Assembly: GCA_020850375.1 (NCBI GenBank)
Contig: JADZET010000164.1
Span: 1 to 18,671, forward strand
Source: Phycisphaeraceae bacterium
GTDB lineage: Bacteria > Planctomycetota > Phycisphaerae > Phycisphaerales > Phycisphaeraceae
Reading direction: 5' to 3'
DNA length: 18,671 nt
Shown: positions 1-9,198 of the stretch, in pieces
Layout of the letters: each line of letters opens with the position of its first letter
How positions within the stretch are numbered: the stretch's first letter is position 1
Translations under genes and position numbers: made by a program
Notes under the pieces: model-generated
What the model saw: the letters and a program-made list of their open reading frames with translations, nothing else
Told to the model about the DNA's origin: nothing
Databases searched by the model: none

Positions 1-439
<439 letters not shown>

Positions 440-495
440 CCCCCCCCAGGAAGCTTCCCTCGGGAAAACAACGGTAGCGTTCATGCAGATCGCCC

Positions 496-525
496 AAACC
501 CAGGCATTGCCATGCCTGGGTTTTT
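496..525 (+). terminator. Rho-independent terminator after enolase
   Basis: A perfect 9-bp GC-rich stem (499-507 pairing with 512-520, extendable by three A-T pairs) with a 4-base loop is followed directly by TTTTT. It lies about 57 bases past the enolase stop. The convergent accC gene ends at 567; on that strand the same hairpin is followed only by TTTGGG, so it would be a poor terminator for accC. Confidence 0.9.
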
Positions 526-566
526 CTATGCATCGATGTGGTGATCAGCTTTCCCGTACCCTGCCG

Positions 567-1919
567 CTACTTCCGCGGCGCCAGCAACCGCTCCACAAAA
601 TGCGTGTCCACCACCCCCTCGACGAAGCTGCCATTGCGCAAGAGGTCCAGGTGCAGTGGGATCGTGCTCTTAAGCGGGTCGACATGCATTTCCATCAAGA
701 CCCGTGACATCCGCGCGATTGCCTCGGCCCGCGTGGGGGCGTGGACGATCACCTTGGCGATCATCGAGTCATAGTTCGGCGGCACGCGGTAGCCCGGATA
801 GCAGTGCGTATCGACGCGCACGCCGGGGCCGCCAGGAAGCAGCAGGTTCTCAATCCTCCCCGGGCAGGGCGCGAAGTTACGAGCCGGGTCCTCCGCGTTG
901 ATCCGAGCCTCCAGCGCATGCCCGCGGTGCTCGACCTGCTCCTGCGTAAACGGCAGCTTTTCGCCCGCCGCCACGCGGATCTGGAGTTTCACCAGATCCA
1001 GCCCCGTGATCGCCTCCGTCACCGGATGCTCGACCTGCAGCCGCGTGTTGACCTCGAGCAGGTAATACTCACCCGAGGCCGCATCGTAGAGGAACTCCAC
1101 CGTGCCAGCCGAGAAGTAATTCGCCGCCTTGGCCAGCCGCACCGCCGCGCCGCAGATCTCCTGCCGTTTTTCCTCGCTCAGCACCGGGCAGGGCGATTCC
1201 TCGATGAGCTTCTGATGCCGCCGCTGCATGGAGCAGTCTCGCTCGTACAGGTGCCGGACGTTCCCGTGCTGGTCGCCGATAACCTGCACCTCGACGTGCC
1301 GGGCGTGCTCGAGATACTTCTCGACATACACCGTCGCGTTGCCGAACGCCGCCTCCGCCTCGGCCATGGCGTTGCGGATCCCCGAGCGCAGGCTGATGTC
1401 ATTATGAGCCAGCCGCATCCCGCGCCCGCCCCCGCCCGCCGACGCCTTGATGATCACCGGGTAGCCGATCTTCTGCGCCACCGCGATGGCCTCGTCCTCG
1501 TTCGCAACCGCCCCCTTCGAGCCGGGGAAGACAGGCACCTTGTGCGTGATCGCCAACTGCTTGCACGCGACCTTGTCGCCGAGCGCCTGCATGGATTCCA
1601 CGCTCGGCCCGATGAACTCGATCCGGCACGACCGGCAGATCTCGGCGAAGTGTGCGTTCTCAGCCAGGAATCCGTACCCGGGGTGGATCGCATCGACGTT
1701 GGCCACCTCGGCCGCGCTGATGATCCGCGGGATGTTGAGATAGCTCTCGATCGCCGGCGCCGGCCCGATGCAGATGGCCCGGTCCGCCAGCCTCACGTGC
1801 CCCGAGTCCTTGTCCGCCTCGGAAAAGACAGCCACCGTCTGGATGCCCATCTCCCGCGCGGCCCGGATGATCCGCACGGCGATCTCACCGCGATTCGCGA
1901 TCAGGATGCGACTGAACAC
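567..1919 (-). CDS. accC: Biotin carboxylase subunit of acetyl-CoA carboxylase
   Basis: AccC uses ATP and bicarbonate to carboxylate biotin on AccB, the first half-reaction of malonyl-CoA formation for fatty acid synthesis. The 450-residue product is close to the 449 residues of E. coli AccC. It shows the N-terminal ILIANRGEIAVRIIRAARE motif, the ATP-grasp glycine loop KASAGGGGRGMR, the YVEKYLEHARHVEVQV segment, the RDCSMQRRHQKLIEESP motif and the catalytic LLEVNTRLQVEHPVTE motif. The GTG at 1919 is preferred over the in-frame GTG at 1931. It gives the family's usual N-terminus, and GAGGTGATC, a nine-base match to the 16S anti-Shine-Dalgarno tail, lies six bases upstream. The gene follows accB by 66 bases and is the last of the peptidase-accB-accC unit. 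Confidence 0.96.
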   Translation of the reverse strand: MFSRILIANRGEIAVRIIRAAREMGIQTVAVFSEADKDSGHVRLADRAICIGPAPAIESYLNIPRIISAAEVANVDAIHPGYGFLAENAHFAEICRSCRIEFIGPSVESMQALGDKVACKQLAITHKVPVFPGSKGAVANEDEAIAVAQKIGYPVIIKASAGGGGRGMRLAHNDISLRSGIRNAMAEAEAAFGNATVYVEKYLEHARHVEVQVIGDQHGNVRHLYERDCSMQRRHQKLIEESPCPVLSEEKRQEICGAAVRLAKAANYFSAGTVEFLYDAASGEYYLLEVNTRLQVEHPVTEAITGLDLVKLQIRVAAGEKLPFTQEQVEHRGHALEARINAEDPARNFAPCPGRIENLLLPGGPGVRVDTHCYPGYRVPPNYDSMIAKVIVHAPTRAEAIARMSRVLMEMHVDPLKSTIPLHLDLLRNGSFVEGVVDTHFVERLLAPRK

Positions 1920-1925
1920 GTTGTT

Positions 1926-1934
1926 GATCACCTC
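1926..1934 (-). promoter_or_regulatory. Extended ribosome-binding site that fixes the accC start
   Basis: On the minus strand this reads GAGGTGATC, complementary over nine bases to the conserved 3' tail of 16S rRNA, and is six bases from the GTG at 1919. It overlaps the alternative GTG at 1931, which argues against that codon being used. Confidence 0.6.
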
Positions 1935-1985
1935 GCCGCAGCGCCGCGCCGCGGTGTAGCAGGCCGGAACGTCAATCGTGGCACG

Positions 1986-2471
1986 TCAATCCGCCTTGAC
2001 CATGAACAGCGGCTGGCCGAACTCCACCGTCTGGCCGTTCTGCACCAGCACCTTCTGGATCGTCCCGCTCAGCTCCGCCTTGATCTCGTTAAAGACCTTC
2101 ATCGCCTCGATGATGCACACCACGCTCTCGGGCCCGACCTTCGCCCCGACCTTGGCCAGCGCCGGTGCATCGGGGCTGGCGGCCGCGTAAAACGTCCCGA
2201 CCATCGGGCTGGCGATCGGCGTCAGCCCGGCGCCGCCCTCGTTACCCGAGGCGGGCACAGCCGGCGCGGCCGCGGGAGCCGACGAGGCAGGAACAGTCGC
2301 GGGCTGCCCTGCGGGAACATATGCACCCGCGGGGGGACTCTGAACCATCACCTGCCCGCCCGTGCCTCGCTTGAGCTTGATCTTCTCGCCCTCACCCTCG
2401 AGGTCGACCTCTGTCAGGTCGCTCTCGATCATGAGCTTGATGATGGCCTTGATGTTCTTGAGGTCGATCAT
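1986..2471 (-). CDS. accB: Biotin carboxyl carrier protein of acetyl-CoA carboxylase
   Basis: AccB carries biotin between biotin carboxylase and carboxyltransferase. The 161-residue product has the typical three parts. There is a short N-terminal region (MIDLKNIKAIIKLM...). A Pro/Ala-rich flexible linker runs over about residues 43-80. The C-terminal biotinyl domain starts at about residue 84 (SPMVGTFY) and contains EAMKVFNEI, where K125 is the biotinylated lysine. The domain ends in the expected VEFGQPLF strand. The ATG at 2469-2471 gives the usual family N-terminus; the Shine-Dalgarno is weak. It lies between the M24 peptidase (96-base gap) and accC (66-base gap), all on the minus strand, so co-transcription is likely. 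Confidence 0.96.
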   Translation of the reverse strand: MIDLKNIKAIIKLMIESDLTEVDLEGEGEKIKLKRGTGGQVMVQSPPAGAYVPAGQPATVPASSAPAAAPAVPASGNEGGAGLTPIASPMVGTFYAAASPDAPALAKVGAKVGPESVVCIIEAMKVFNEIKAELSGTIQKVLVQNGQTVEFGQPLFMVKAD

Positions 2472-2567
2472 CCCTGGTCTCTGTCGCCCGACCGCCCGGC
2501 AACGCGTCGCCTGGTTTTCCCGGGATCAAAAGGCGCTGGAGTCCTGTCCTGCCGACGCGCTGAATCT

Positions 2568-3674
2568 TTAAATGATGGCCGATTCAAGGCTCTTCGGCAA
2601 ATCGCTCAGCACACGCTTGCCCTTCGATGTCACGAGCACGTCGTCCTCAATCCGCACGCCTCCGACCCCCGGAAGATAGATCCCCGGCTCCACGGTCACG
2701 ATCTGTCCCGGCTGCAGCACACCCACGCCGCGCCGCGAGAGCGTCGGCTGCTCGTGGATGTCCAGCCCGATGCCATGACCTAAACCGTGCCCGAACCGCT
2801 CCCCATACCCCGCGTCGCGGATGATCTTCCGCGCCACCTCGTCCACGTCCGCCATTCGTCTTCCGGGGGCCACCGCCTCGATCGCCGCCACCTGCGCCTC
2901 TAGCACGATCGGGTAGATCTCGCGCATCTTCGCCGGCATCTTGCCCAGCGCGTAGACGCGCGTCAGGTCCGAGCAGTACCCCTGGACCCGCGCCCCCCAG
3001 TCCACCAGCAGGATGCCCCCCTTCTTCACCTTCCGGGTCCCCGGCACCGCATGCGGCAGGCTCGCGTTGGCGTCCGCCGCCGCGATCGTCGGGAAGCTCG
3101 GGCCATCCGCCCCGAGCAGCCGCATCTGATACTCCAGGTACGCCGCGACCTCCTGCTCCGTCCGCCCGGGCTTGACCCACGCGATCGTCCTTCGCATCGC
3201 CTCCTGCTGGATCTTCACCCCCCGACGGATCAACGCCACCTCGTCCTGATCCTTCACCGCCCGCTGCTGGATCAGCCCGTCATCGACCTCCATCAGCCGG
3301 ACCTTCGGCAGCACCGCCGCGATCTTCGCCCGCTCTCCCACGCACAGATAGTCCTGCTGCACCGCTAATCGCTTCACGCCCAGCTTCGCGCACACCCCCG
3401 GCAGCTCATCCCACAGCGCCTTCTTGCGCATCACCGCCGCGACCTGCGGGGCGGAGTGCTCGATCTCCTCCTCAAACCGAAAATCGCTGATGACGACGAC
3501 TTTCCCACTCTTCGCCGTCACCACCGCCCAGCTATCGTCCCCGCAAAACCCCGTCAGGTAGCGAATATCCCGAGGATTGCTCACCAACAGCGCCGTCCCC
3601 GCCGCGGTTCTGCCCCACGTCGCCATCCTCCGCCGCAGCGCCCGCACACGGCCCGACTGCAATTTACGCCTCAT
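2568..3674 (-). CDS. M24-family Xaa-Pro aminopeptidase/dipeptidase
   Basis: This is a cytoplasmic metallopeptidase of the creatinase/'pita-bread' M24B group, releasing N-terminal residues before proline or splitting X-Pro dipeptides. It is 368 residues from ATG 3674, or 371 from GTG 3683; neither has a strong ribosome site. Using the longer numbering, an N-terminal creatinase-like domain covers about 1-140. The catalytic domain keeps all five metal ligands: D228 (LLVDWG), D239 (YCSDLTR), H303 (GHGLGHGIGL), E332 (VEPGIY) and E346 (VRIEDD). H310 in DIHE is the expected catalytic histidine. The short length fits PepQ/YpdF-type enzymes more than ~440-residue E. coli PepP, but substrate class cannot be decided. 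It heads the accB-accC unit. Confidence 0.9.
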   Translation of the reverse strand: MRRKLQSGRVRALRRRMATWGRTAAGTALLVSNPRDIRYLTGFCGDDSWAVVTAKSGKVVVISDFRFEEEIEHSAPQVAAVMRKKALWDELPGVCAKLGVKRLAVQQDYLCVGERAKIAAVLPKVRLMEVDDGLIQQRAVKDQDEVALIRRGVKIQQEAMRRTIAWVKPGRTEQEVAAYLEYQMRLLGADGPSFPTIAAADANASLPHAVPGTRKVKKGGILLVDWGARVQGYCSDLTRVYALGKMPAKMREIYPIVLEAQVAAIEAVAPGRRMADVDEVARKIIRDAGYGERFGHGLGHGIGLDIHEQPTLSRRGVGVLQPGQIVTVEPGIYLPGVGGVRIEDDVLVTSKGKRVLSDLPKSLESAII

Positions 3675-3741
3675 CACCGTCACCGCCCGTCGTTGAGGGT
3701 TGAATGACTCGCCTTGCCAAACCCCCCGTCAGCAGGCGAAG

Positions 3742-3747
3742 ATTATA
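3742..3747 (-). promoter_or_regulatory. Candidate -10 box for the peptidase-accB-accC unit
   Basis: A perfect TATAAT on the minus strand lies about 68 bases upstream of the peptidase start, in the 208-base divergent gap to the DUF2339 gene. No convincing -35 hexamer is seen 16-18 bases further up. I found nothing else clear in this gap except the AAGG ribosome site at 3873-3876 for the plus-strand gene. Confidence 0.35.
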
Positions 3748-3882
3748 GCTCACATGGCCGCCCCTTCTTCTCGCCGGCCGCCCTTCGGTTCCCTCGCCGC
3801 CACGATCGTCTGTCAGACTTCCCGTCCGAGCCTTACCGCACCCGCTCTGTCCCTCTCTCCCGCCGCCCCCTGAAGGTCTCCC

Positions 3883-6800
3883 ATGGAAGAAATGTTCATC
3901 GGCCTGATCCTGCTCATCGTCATCGCCCTGTTCTCCGGCTTCTTCCTAGGCCTGATCGCCCTCGTCCGCGTCAACCGTCTGCGCGCCGACCTCGACGCCC
4001 TGGGCTCCGAGGCCCGCCACCGCCTTCGCTCGCTCGAAGCGACCAGCCACGCAACGACCTCGTCACCCGCCGCGCCGCCGATTGACGCGCGACCCGCCAC
4101 ACTACCTCCGCCACCCACCACACCATCGGCCGCGCCGCGGCCAGTCGCTTCCCCACCCATCATCACCGCTGCACCCGCCCATCCCGCACCGCGTCCTCTG
4201 CCTCGTCACATCACCCCCACCACAACGCCCCCGCCGCGCCCCGCCCCCGGAATCCCCGCTGCTTCCGCCGGCCCCGCCTGGAGCGCCCGGCTGGCCGAGC
4301 AGTTCGTCGGCACCCGCCTCCTGGTCTGGATCGCCGCCCTGGCCATCGCCCTCGCCGGCATCTTCCTCGCCAAGTACTCCTACGAGCAGGGCCTCCTGCG
4401 CCCCAGCGTTCGCCTCCTCGTCGCCACGCTCTTCGGCGCCTCGCTCCTGGGCGTCGCCGAATTCCTCCGCAAACGCACAGCCCAAATCGCCCAAGCCCTG
4501 GCCGCGGCCTCGGTCGCCATCCTCTTCGCCTGCATCCTCGTCGGCGTCTACCTCGACCACCTGCTCACCCCCATCACCGCCGCCGGCCTGATGGTCGTCG
4601 TCACCGCCCTGGCCGTGCTCTTCTCGCTCCGCCACGGCCCGCTCGTCGCCCTCCTGGGCCTTGTCGGCGGATTCTTCACCCCCGTCCTGATCAGCCCCGA
4701 CGCGCGTAACCCCGCCGTCGAGACGCTTTACCTCGTCCTCCTGCAGGCCGGCCTGCTGCTGGTCTCCCGCCGCAAGCAGTGGTGGCCCCTGTCGCTCCTG
4801 ACCATCGCCGGCGCCTTCGCCTGGGCCCTGGTCTGGCTCCTCTCCCCGACGCGTTTCGTCGACACGCCGCTCCTGGGCCTGTTCATCCTCCTCTCCCTCG
4901 TCGCCGCGATAGCCGCCACCTGGGCCGTCGTGGGCGTGCCGGAGAAATTCGCCGCCCTGGTCGACCTGCTGCGCTGGGCCAGCGTCATCGCCAGCATGGG
5001 CCTGTTGGCCGCGATGCTCCCCCTGCGCGACTTCACCTGGCTCGAGTGGTTCTTCTTCGGGCTGCTCTGCGCCGGCTGCGTCGTCGGGGCACGCCTCAAT
5101 CACCGCTACCACGCCCTGGCCTGGCTAAGCGCCATCCTCTCCCTGACACTCCTCTGGGTCTGGGGCGATAGCCTGCCTCACCCCATACTCGATCCGAACT
5201 ACCGCGCGCTCGGATGGGTGCTGCTGGCCTTCGGCTCACTCTTCGCCGTCGGCGGCTGCCTGTGCGTCTGGCGGTCGAAAGAGCCGCACGCTCCAGCCCT
5301 CTGGGCAGGCCTGAGCGTCACCGGCGCGATCGCGTATCTCCTCACCGCCTATCGCCTCCTCCAGCCCGCCCCGTGGCCGCACTTCTACGGCGAATGCTGC
5401 GTGCTCCTGGCCCTGCTCTACCTCCCCGCCGCCTACCTCCTCTTCCGCCATCGCCTCACCTCCCCCGCCTGCAACAACGCCCTGGGCGCCCTGTCCCTGG
5501 GCATCTGCGCCTTGCTCGCCCTGGCCGCGCCCATCGAGCTCGACCCGCGCTGGCTCGCCGTCGCCTTCGCCCTCGAGCTCGCCGCCGCCGCCACGCTCCA
5601 CAAGCTCTGGTGCATCCCCATGCTCCGCGTCGCCGTCGGCGTCCTGCTGGTCGTCGTCGTCCAGCGTCTGCTCCTCAATCCCTACGTTCTGGGCTACCCC
5701 TTCGGCGATCGGCCGATCTTTAACTGGCTGCTCTACGGCTACGGCGTCCCGGTCATCGCCCTGGCCTGGGCCGCCGCCCAGCTCCGCCGCGCCGACGGCA
5801 AGAGTCATCCCCTCGCCGCCGCGGTCGAAGTCGCCGCCGTCGCCCTGGCCTTCGCCATGATCTGCCTCCAGGTCCACCACTACTTCCACCCCCAACCCTG
5901 GCGCACCCTCGATTTCGACCTCCGCGAGACCGCCACCTACACCTGGCTCTGGCTGGGCCTCGGTGGCGCCTTGCTCCTGCTGGGCCATCTCCGCCAGCGC
6001 CGCACGCCTTACGTCGCCGGCTGCGTCCTGGTCCTGCTGGGCCTGGGGCAATCGCTCCTGGGCCAGGGACTGCTGTTCAACCCCCTGATCCTCCGCGCCG
6101 ACCTGGGCGACCATTTCCTCAGTCCTCTGCTCCTCTACAGCTTCGCGACGCCCGTCATCCTGGGCCTGACGCTCGCCTGGTTCCTTCGCCAAGGTCCCCA
6201 CGCCGCCGTCGCCCACTGGGCCGAAGTTCTCTCCCTCGCCCTGTGCCTGCTACTCGTGACCCTGCTGACCTACCACCACTTCTTTCGCAGCGCCCTGGCA
6301 CGCGAGGTCCACCTCACGCTCATCCAGCGGAGCACCTTCATCTGGCTCTGGCTCGCCTTCGGCCTGGCCCTGCTGCTCATCACGCGCTGGCGCCCGCGCC
6401 CGACGCTCCGCTGGTCCGGCTTCGCAGTGATCGCTCTCGCCTTGCTCCTGCTCCTGATCGGCCCGGTGGCAATCCACAACCCGCGCTGGTCCGGCCAGCC
6501 CGTCGGCGAACACCTGATCTGGAACTGGCTGCTCTACATCTACGCCCTGCCCGCCCTGCTGCTCATGGCCATCCGCGGCGAATACACCCGACCCCGGCCC
6601 GCCGACTGGGTCCGCATCGAAAAAGGCATCGCCAGCTTTCTCAGTGTGATCACCCTCCTGCTGGTGTTCGTCCTTGTCACCCTCGAGGTCCGCCAAGCCT
6701 TCCACGGCCCGATCCTCACCGCTCCAGCCATCGCGGCCACCGCCTCAACCCCCGCCGTCTTGACCTCCCAGGCCGAACTCTACACCTACTCCGCCGCATG

Positions 6801-7065
6801 GATCATCCTCGGCGCCCTGCTCCTGATCGCAGGCATCCTCACCACCAGCCCCACGCTCCGCTGGGCCTCCCTGGCCGTCCTCCTCCTCTCGGTCGCCAAA
6901 GTCTTCCTCTACGACATGCGACAACTCGGCAGCCTCTACCGCGTCGTCTCCTTCATGGGCCTGGGCGTGAGCCTGCTCGTCCTGGCCTACCTCTACCAGA
7001 AGTTCGTCTTCCGGGAGAAGCCACCCGCCGAATCCAACCCGACCCCCACAGCCGACAACCCCTGA
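3883..7065 (+). CDS. DUF2339 giant polytopic membrane protein
   Basis: This 1060-residue protein is of unknown function and belongs to the DUF2339 group of predicted membrane proteins. Residues 4-28 form a first membrane helix, 29-58 are a charged stretch that could form a short helix or coiled coil, and about 60-130 are a Pro/Ala/Thr-rich linker. From residue 143 to about 1040 the chain is a near-continuous series of hydrophobic helices, more than twenty by eye. The family signature is the block GTRLLVWIAALAIALAGIF, then KYSYEQGLL and the later LVGGFFTPVLIS. The ATG at 3883 has AAGG six bases upstream. Later segments look internally repetitive, with recurring IFNWLLYGYGVP/LIWNWLLYIYALP-type blocks. 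It is divergent from the peptidase and convergent with the next unit, only 10 bases away. A cell-envelope role is likely only because of location; no catalytic motif is visible. Confidence 0.85.
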   Translation: MEEMFIGLILLIVIALFSGFFLGLIALVRVNRLRADLDALGSEARHRLRSLEATSHATTSSPAAPPIDARPATLPPPPTTPSAAPRPVASPPIITAAPAHPAPRPLPRHITPTTTPPPRPAPGIPAASAGPAWSARLAEQFVGTRLLVWIAALAIALAGIFLAKYSYEQGLLRPSVRLLVATLFGASLLGVAEFLRKRTAQIAQALAAASVAILFACILVGVYLDHLLTPITAAGLMVVVTALAVLFSLRHGPLVALLGLVGGFFTPVLISPDARNPAVETLYLVLLQAGLLLVSRRKQWWPLSLLTIAGAFAWALVWLLSPTRFVDTPLLGLFILLSLVAAIAATWAVVGVPEKFAALVDLLRWASVIASMGLLAAMLPLRDFTWLEWFFFGLLCAGCVVGARLNHRYHALAWLSAILSLTLLWVWGDSLPHPILDPNYRALGWVLLAFGSLFAVGGCLCVWRSKEPHAPALWAGLSVTGAIAYLLTAYRLLQPAPWPHFYGECCVLLALLYLPAAYLLFRHRLTSPACNNALGALSLGICALLALAAPIELDPRWLAVAFALELAAAATLHKLWCIPMLRVAVGVLLVVVVQRLLLNPYVLGYPFGDRPIFNWLLYGYGVPVIALAWAAAQLRRADGKSHPLAAAVEVAAVALAFAMICLQVHHYFHPQPWRTLDFDLRETATYTWLWLGLGGALLLLGHLRQRRTPYVAGCVLVLLGLGQSLLGQGLLFNPLILRADLGDHFLSPLLLYSFATPVILGLTLAWFLRQGPHAAVAHWAEVLSLALCLLLVTLLTYHHFFRSALAREVHLTLIQRSTFIWLWLAFGLALLLITRWRPRPTLRWSGFAVIALALLLLLIGPVAIHNPRWSGQPVGEHLIWNWLLYIYALPALLLMAIRGEYTRPRPADWVRIEKGIASFLSVITLLLVFVLVTLEVRQAFHGPILTAPAIAATASTPAVLTSQAELYTYSAAWIILGALLLIAGILTTSPTLRWASLAVLLLSVAKVFLYDMRQLGSLYRVVSFMGLGVSLLVLAYLYQKFVFREKPPAESNPTPTADNP

Positions 7066-7075
7066 TCGCGCCAGC

Positions 7076-7879
7076 TTATCCGAACCCGCCATAGCCGCCG
7101 CCATACCCACCGCCCTGGTTCTGGTAGGGGATCCGCGAACCGAACCCGCCCGCGGCGTTGACGCGGTACGCCAGCATCATCAGCAGGCGCGCCCACATCC
7201 ACCGGAACCCCCGCGGCCGGCGCACCTGCACCTCGCGCGGCGGGGGGGGCACGTCCGTCCGCCAGACCTCGATCCGCACGCCCCCCTCCTGCCAACGCAG
7301 CAGCACGTGACGCAGGTCCTCCGTCAGCTCCCACGTCCCGTGCTGCACCACCACCATCCGGCTGATCCCCGCCGAGCGCAGGTACGTCGCCGACGGGAAA
7401 TCCTGCGGGAACACGATCCAACGGTTGTCGAACATCCCCGGCTGGCTCGCCACGTCCGCCCGCGTCCGCCGCGAATCGATCAGGAACGCCGGCGGCGCGC
7501 CCGGCGCCAGCTTCTCCGCCTCCTCCGCCACCTTCACCGTCCCAGCCAACAGCGCCTCAATCACCGGCCGCACCCCTCGTACCTCCGGCGAGTCGTATGA
7601 CGGCGCCCCGTTGAACACCGGCACCGGCCGATACCCCTTCTCCATGAGCGCCAATCCCTTCCGCACCGCGTCGGTCCCGTCGAGGTTCACCACCACCCCC
7701 GTGTCTCCCAATCGATCTTCCGCCCACGAGAGATCCCCCGCCGGCAGCGCCGGCCACGGTGACATCGACAACGCATACCCATGTCCCCGCCCCATCGCCG
7801 CGAACAGCACCGGCTTGGCCCACACGGACCAAGGCGAGTCCTTCGGCGCCCACGTCTGATAGACAATCTCCGCGTTCAT
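7076..7879 (-). CDS. Unrecognised protein with Gly/Tyr-rich tail, third gene of the ligase unit
   Basis: I do not recognise the family of this 267-residue protein. The ATG at 7879 overlaps the TGA of the upstream ligase gene as ATGA, so translation is probably coupled. There is no signal peptide. The first ~215 residues look like a soluble alpha/beta fold, with repeated hydrophobic strands (GVVVNL, PAFLID, RWIVFP, RMVVVQHGTW) and several short D/R/E-rich loops. A basic stretch (REVQVRRPRGFRW) precedes a moderately hydrophobic segment at about 227-243, which could be an amphipathic or membrane-touching helix. The C-terminus is low complexity and made of Gly, Tyr and Phe (about residues 256-267). 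The 804-base frame is intact. The reading frame extends upstream to 8287, but that part is shadow inside the ligase gene. Confidence 0.75.
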   Translation of the reverse strand: MNAEIVYQTWAPKDSPWSVWAKPVLFAAMGRGHGYALSMSPWPALPAGDLSWAEDRLGDTGVVVNLDGTDAVRKGLALMEKGYRPVPVFNGAPSYDSPEVRGVRPVIEALLAGTVKVAEEAEKLAPGAPPAFLIDSRRTRADVASQPGMFDNRWIVFPQDFPSATYLRSAGISRMVVVQHGTWELTEDLRHVLLRWQEGGVRIEVWRTDVPPPPREVQVRRPRGFRWMWARLLMMLAYRVNAAGGFGSRIPYQNQGGGYGGGYGGFG

Positions 7880-9198
7880 GCCGCGCTGACCTCCCGGCCG
7901 CCATCCGCCTTGACCACCCCGGCCACGTTCAACTCCGCCTCGCCCGCTACCAGCACCGCCGCGTCCTGCGCCCGCCCATCGACCAGCGGGATCCTCGCCA
8001 CCCGCCCATACGCCCCGATCACTCGCCCATCGAGCGTGAACACCCCCAGACACGGATACGCCGCGCCGGTCGCACCCCCCACCGCCGCCGTCGCAAACCG
8101 CTTCTGCGCCACCCAATGCCCCGGCCATCGCCGCGCCGCCTTGACGATCCGGCGCATTACCTTCGCCTCCGTCACACCCGCCATGCCGACGCCCTCGCCC
8201 ATCCGACCCATCGCCGGCTTGAGCACCCACGACTCGTCGATCGCTCGTGGGATGCCCCCCAATGAATAACCGCTCAGTCGATCCCACACCGGCGTCGCCG
8301 GCACATCCGCATCACCCCGCCGCGCCTCGCCCAGCACCACGCCCAGTCGCTTGCTCTGCACCAGCACCGCCGCCCCGGGATTGCACAGCGGCGTCCGAGA
8401 GCCGTGGAAGTAATATCGCCAATCGCTCCGCCGCGGCAGGTTCACCAGCCACTCCGCCGGAAAAAACCTCGCAATCCCCGCCAGCGCGACTTCACCCTCG
8501 TGCGTCGTGGCCATCGCCCGGCCGTCCCGCCAGCGCACCGCGTCCGGCCCGAGCATCAGAAACCGCCCGCCGATCTCCGCAAGCCGTCGGCCGAGATACT
8601 CCATCACCTGCCGGTCATCGGTGTACGCCGTCGCGTGCACCAACCCAAACGTCTTGGCCGTGCCGCCCCCCGCCACGTCGCCCCGCTCCATCATCGCCCG
8701 CGCAATCGCCCCCGCCGGGTCGCCCACCGGCCTGAGCCCCGGATATTGCTCCGCCATGAGCCCGCTCAACCCCGACCCCTCGATGAGCCCCCCCGGCACA
8801 TCCGCGTTGCACTCCGAGACCCGCCACCCCTCGCTCGTCCAGTGAAAATCGAACCGCATCAGCCGCGCCAGGCACGCTGACGCCGATTCTTTCCCCATCG
8901 CCACCCGACGCAGCGCCCGCCGCAACCCCCTGGGCAGCCCCAATCCCCGCCACCAGTCAGGCCGCCCCAGCAGCCATCGCTCGACGCGCCCGAACTCCCC
9001 CGCCATGGTCTCCGCCAGCTCCACCACCTCGCGCCACGCCCGCGCCTCGAGCACCAGCGGCGCCGACCACAGCGCCCCCTGGTCCCCCACCTGCGGGTCC
9101 CACTTGCAGCAGTCGAAGATCATCCGCAGCCGCAGCGCCTCAAGCGCCTGGGCCGAGAGCGGCCGAGCTTCCTGCCAGACGGTCGCATCCACTACCAT
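7876..9198 (-). CDS. Glutathionylspermidine-synthetase-like ATP-grasp ligase
   Basis: This 440-residue predicted amide-bond ligase resembles the synthetase domain of glutathionylspermidine synthase (GSP_synth; E. coli YgiC/YjfC relatives). R115-x-D117 in LMRFDF and E129-x-N131 in SECNAD have the same spacing as the Mg/ATP residues that I recall for E. coli GspS (R316, D318, E330, N332). SWVLKPAMGRMGEGVG (K327) matches the ATP-binding lysine/glycine loop. The C-terminal block YPCLGVFTLDGRVIGAYGR (R399) matches the family's closing motif. No CHAP amidase domain is present, so the protein is synthetase-only. The ATG at 9198 overlaps the TAG of the DUF350-like gene and has GGGGA just upstream. 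True substrates are unknown; glutathione and spermidine should not be assumed. Confidence 0.78.
   Translation of the reverse strand: MVVDATVWQEARPLSAQALEALRLRMIFDCCKWDPQVGDQGALWSAPLVLEARAWREVVELAETMAGEFGRVERWLLGRPDWWRGLGLPRGLRRALRRVAMGKESASACLARLMRFDFHWTSEGWRVSECNADVPGGLIEGSGLSGLMAEQYPGLRPVGDPAGAIARAMMERGDVAGGGTAKTFGLVHATAYTDDRQVMEYLGRRLAEIGGRFLMLGPDAVRWRDGRAMATTHEGEVALAGIARFFPAEWLVNLPRRSDWRYYFHGSRTPLCNPGAAVLVQSKRLGVVLGEARRGDADVPATPVWDRLSGYSLGGIPRAIDESWVLKPAMGRMGEGVGMAGVTEAKVMRRIVKAARRWPGHWVAQKRFATAAVGGATGAAYPCLGVFTLDGRVIGAYGRVARIPLVDGRAQDAAVLVAGEAELNVAGVVKADGGREVSAA

Noticed and set aside
741..2783. Plus-strand open frame of 680 codons
   Set aside because: It runs antisense through accC and accB, is rich in R, H, D and P with no recognisable motif, and reflects the GC-rich third positions of the real genes.
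4102..5112. Minus-strand open frame of 336 codons inside the DUF2339 gene
   Set aside because: Composed almost only of G, E, D, A and Q with no domain; antisense to strongly supported membrane helices.
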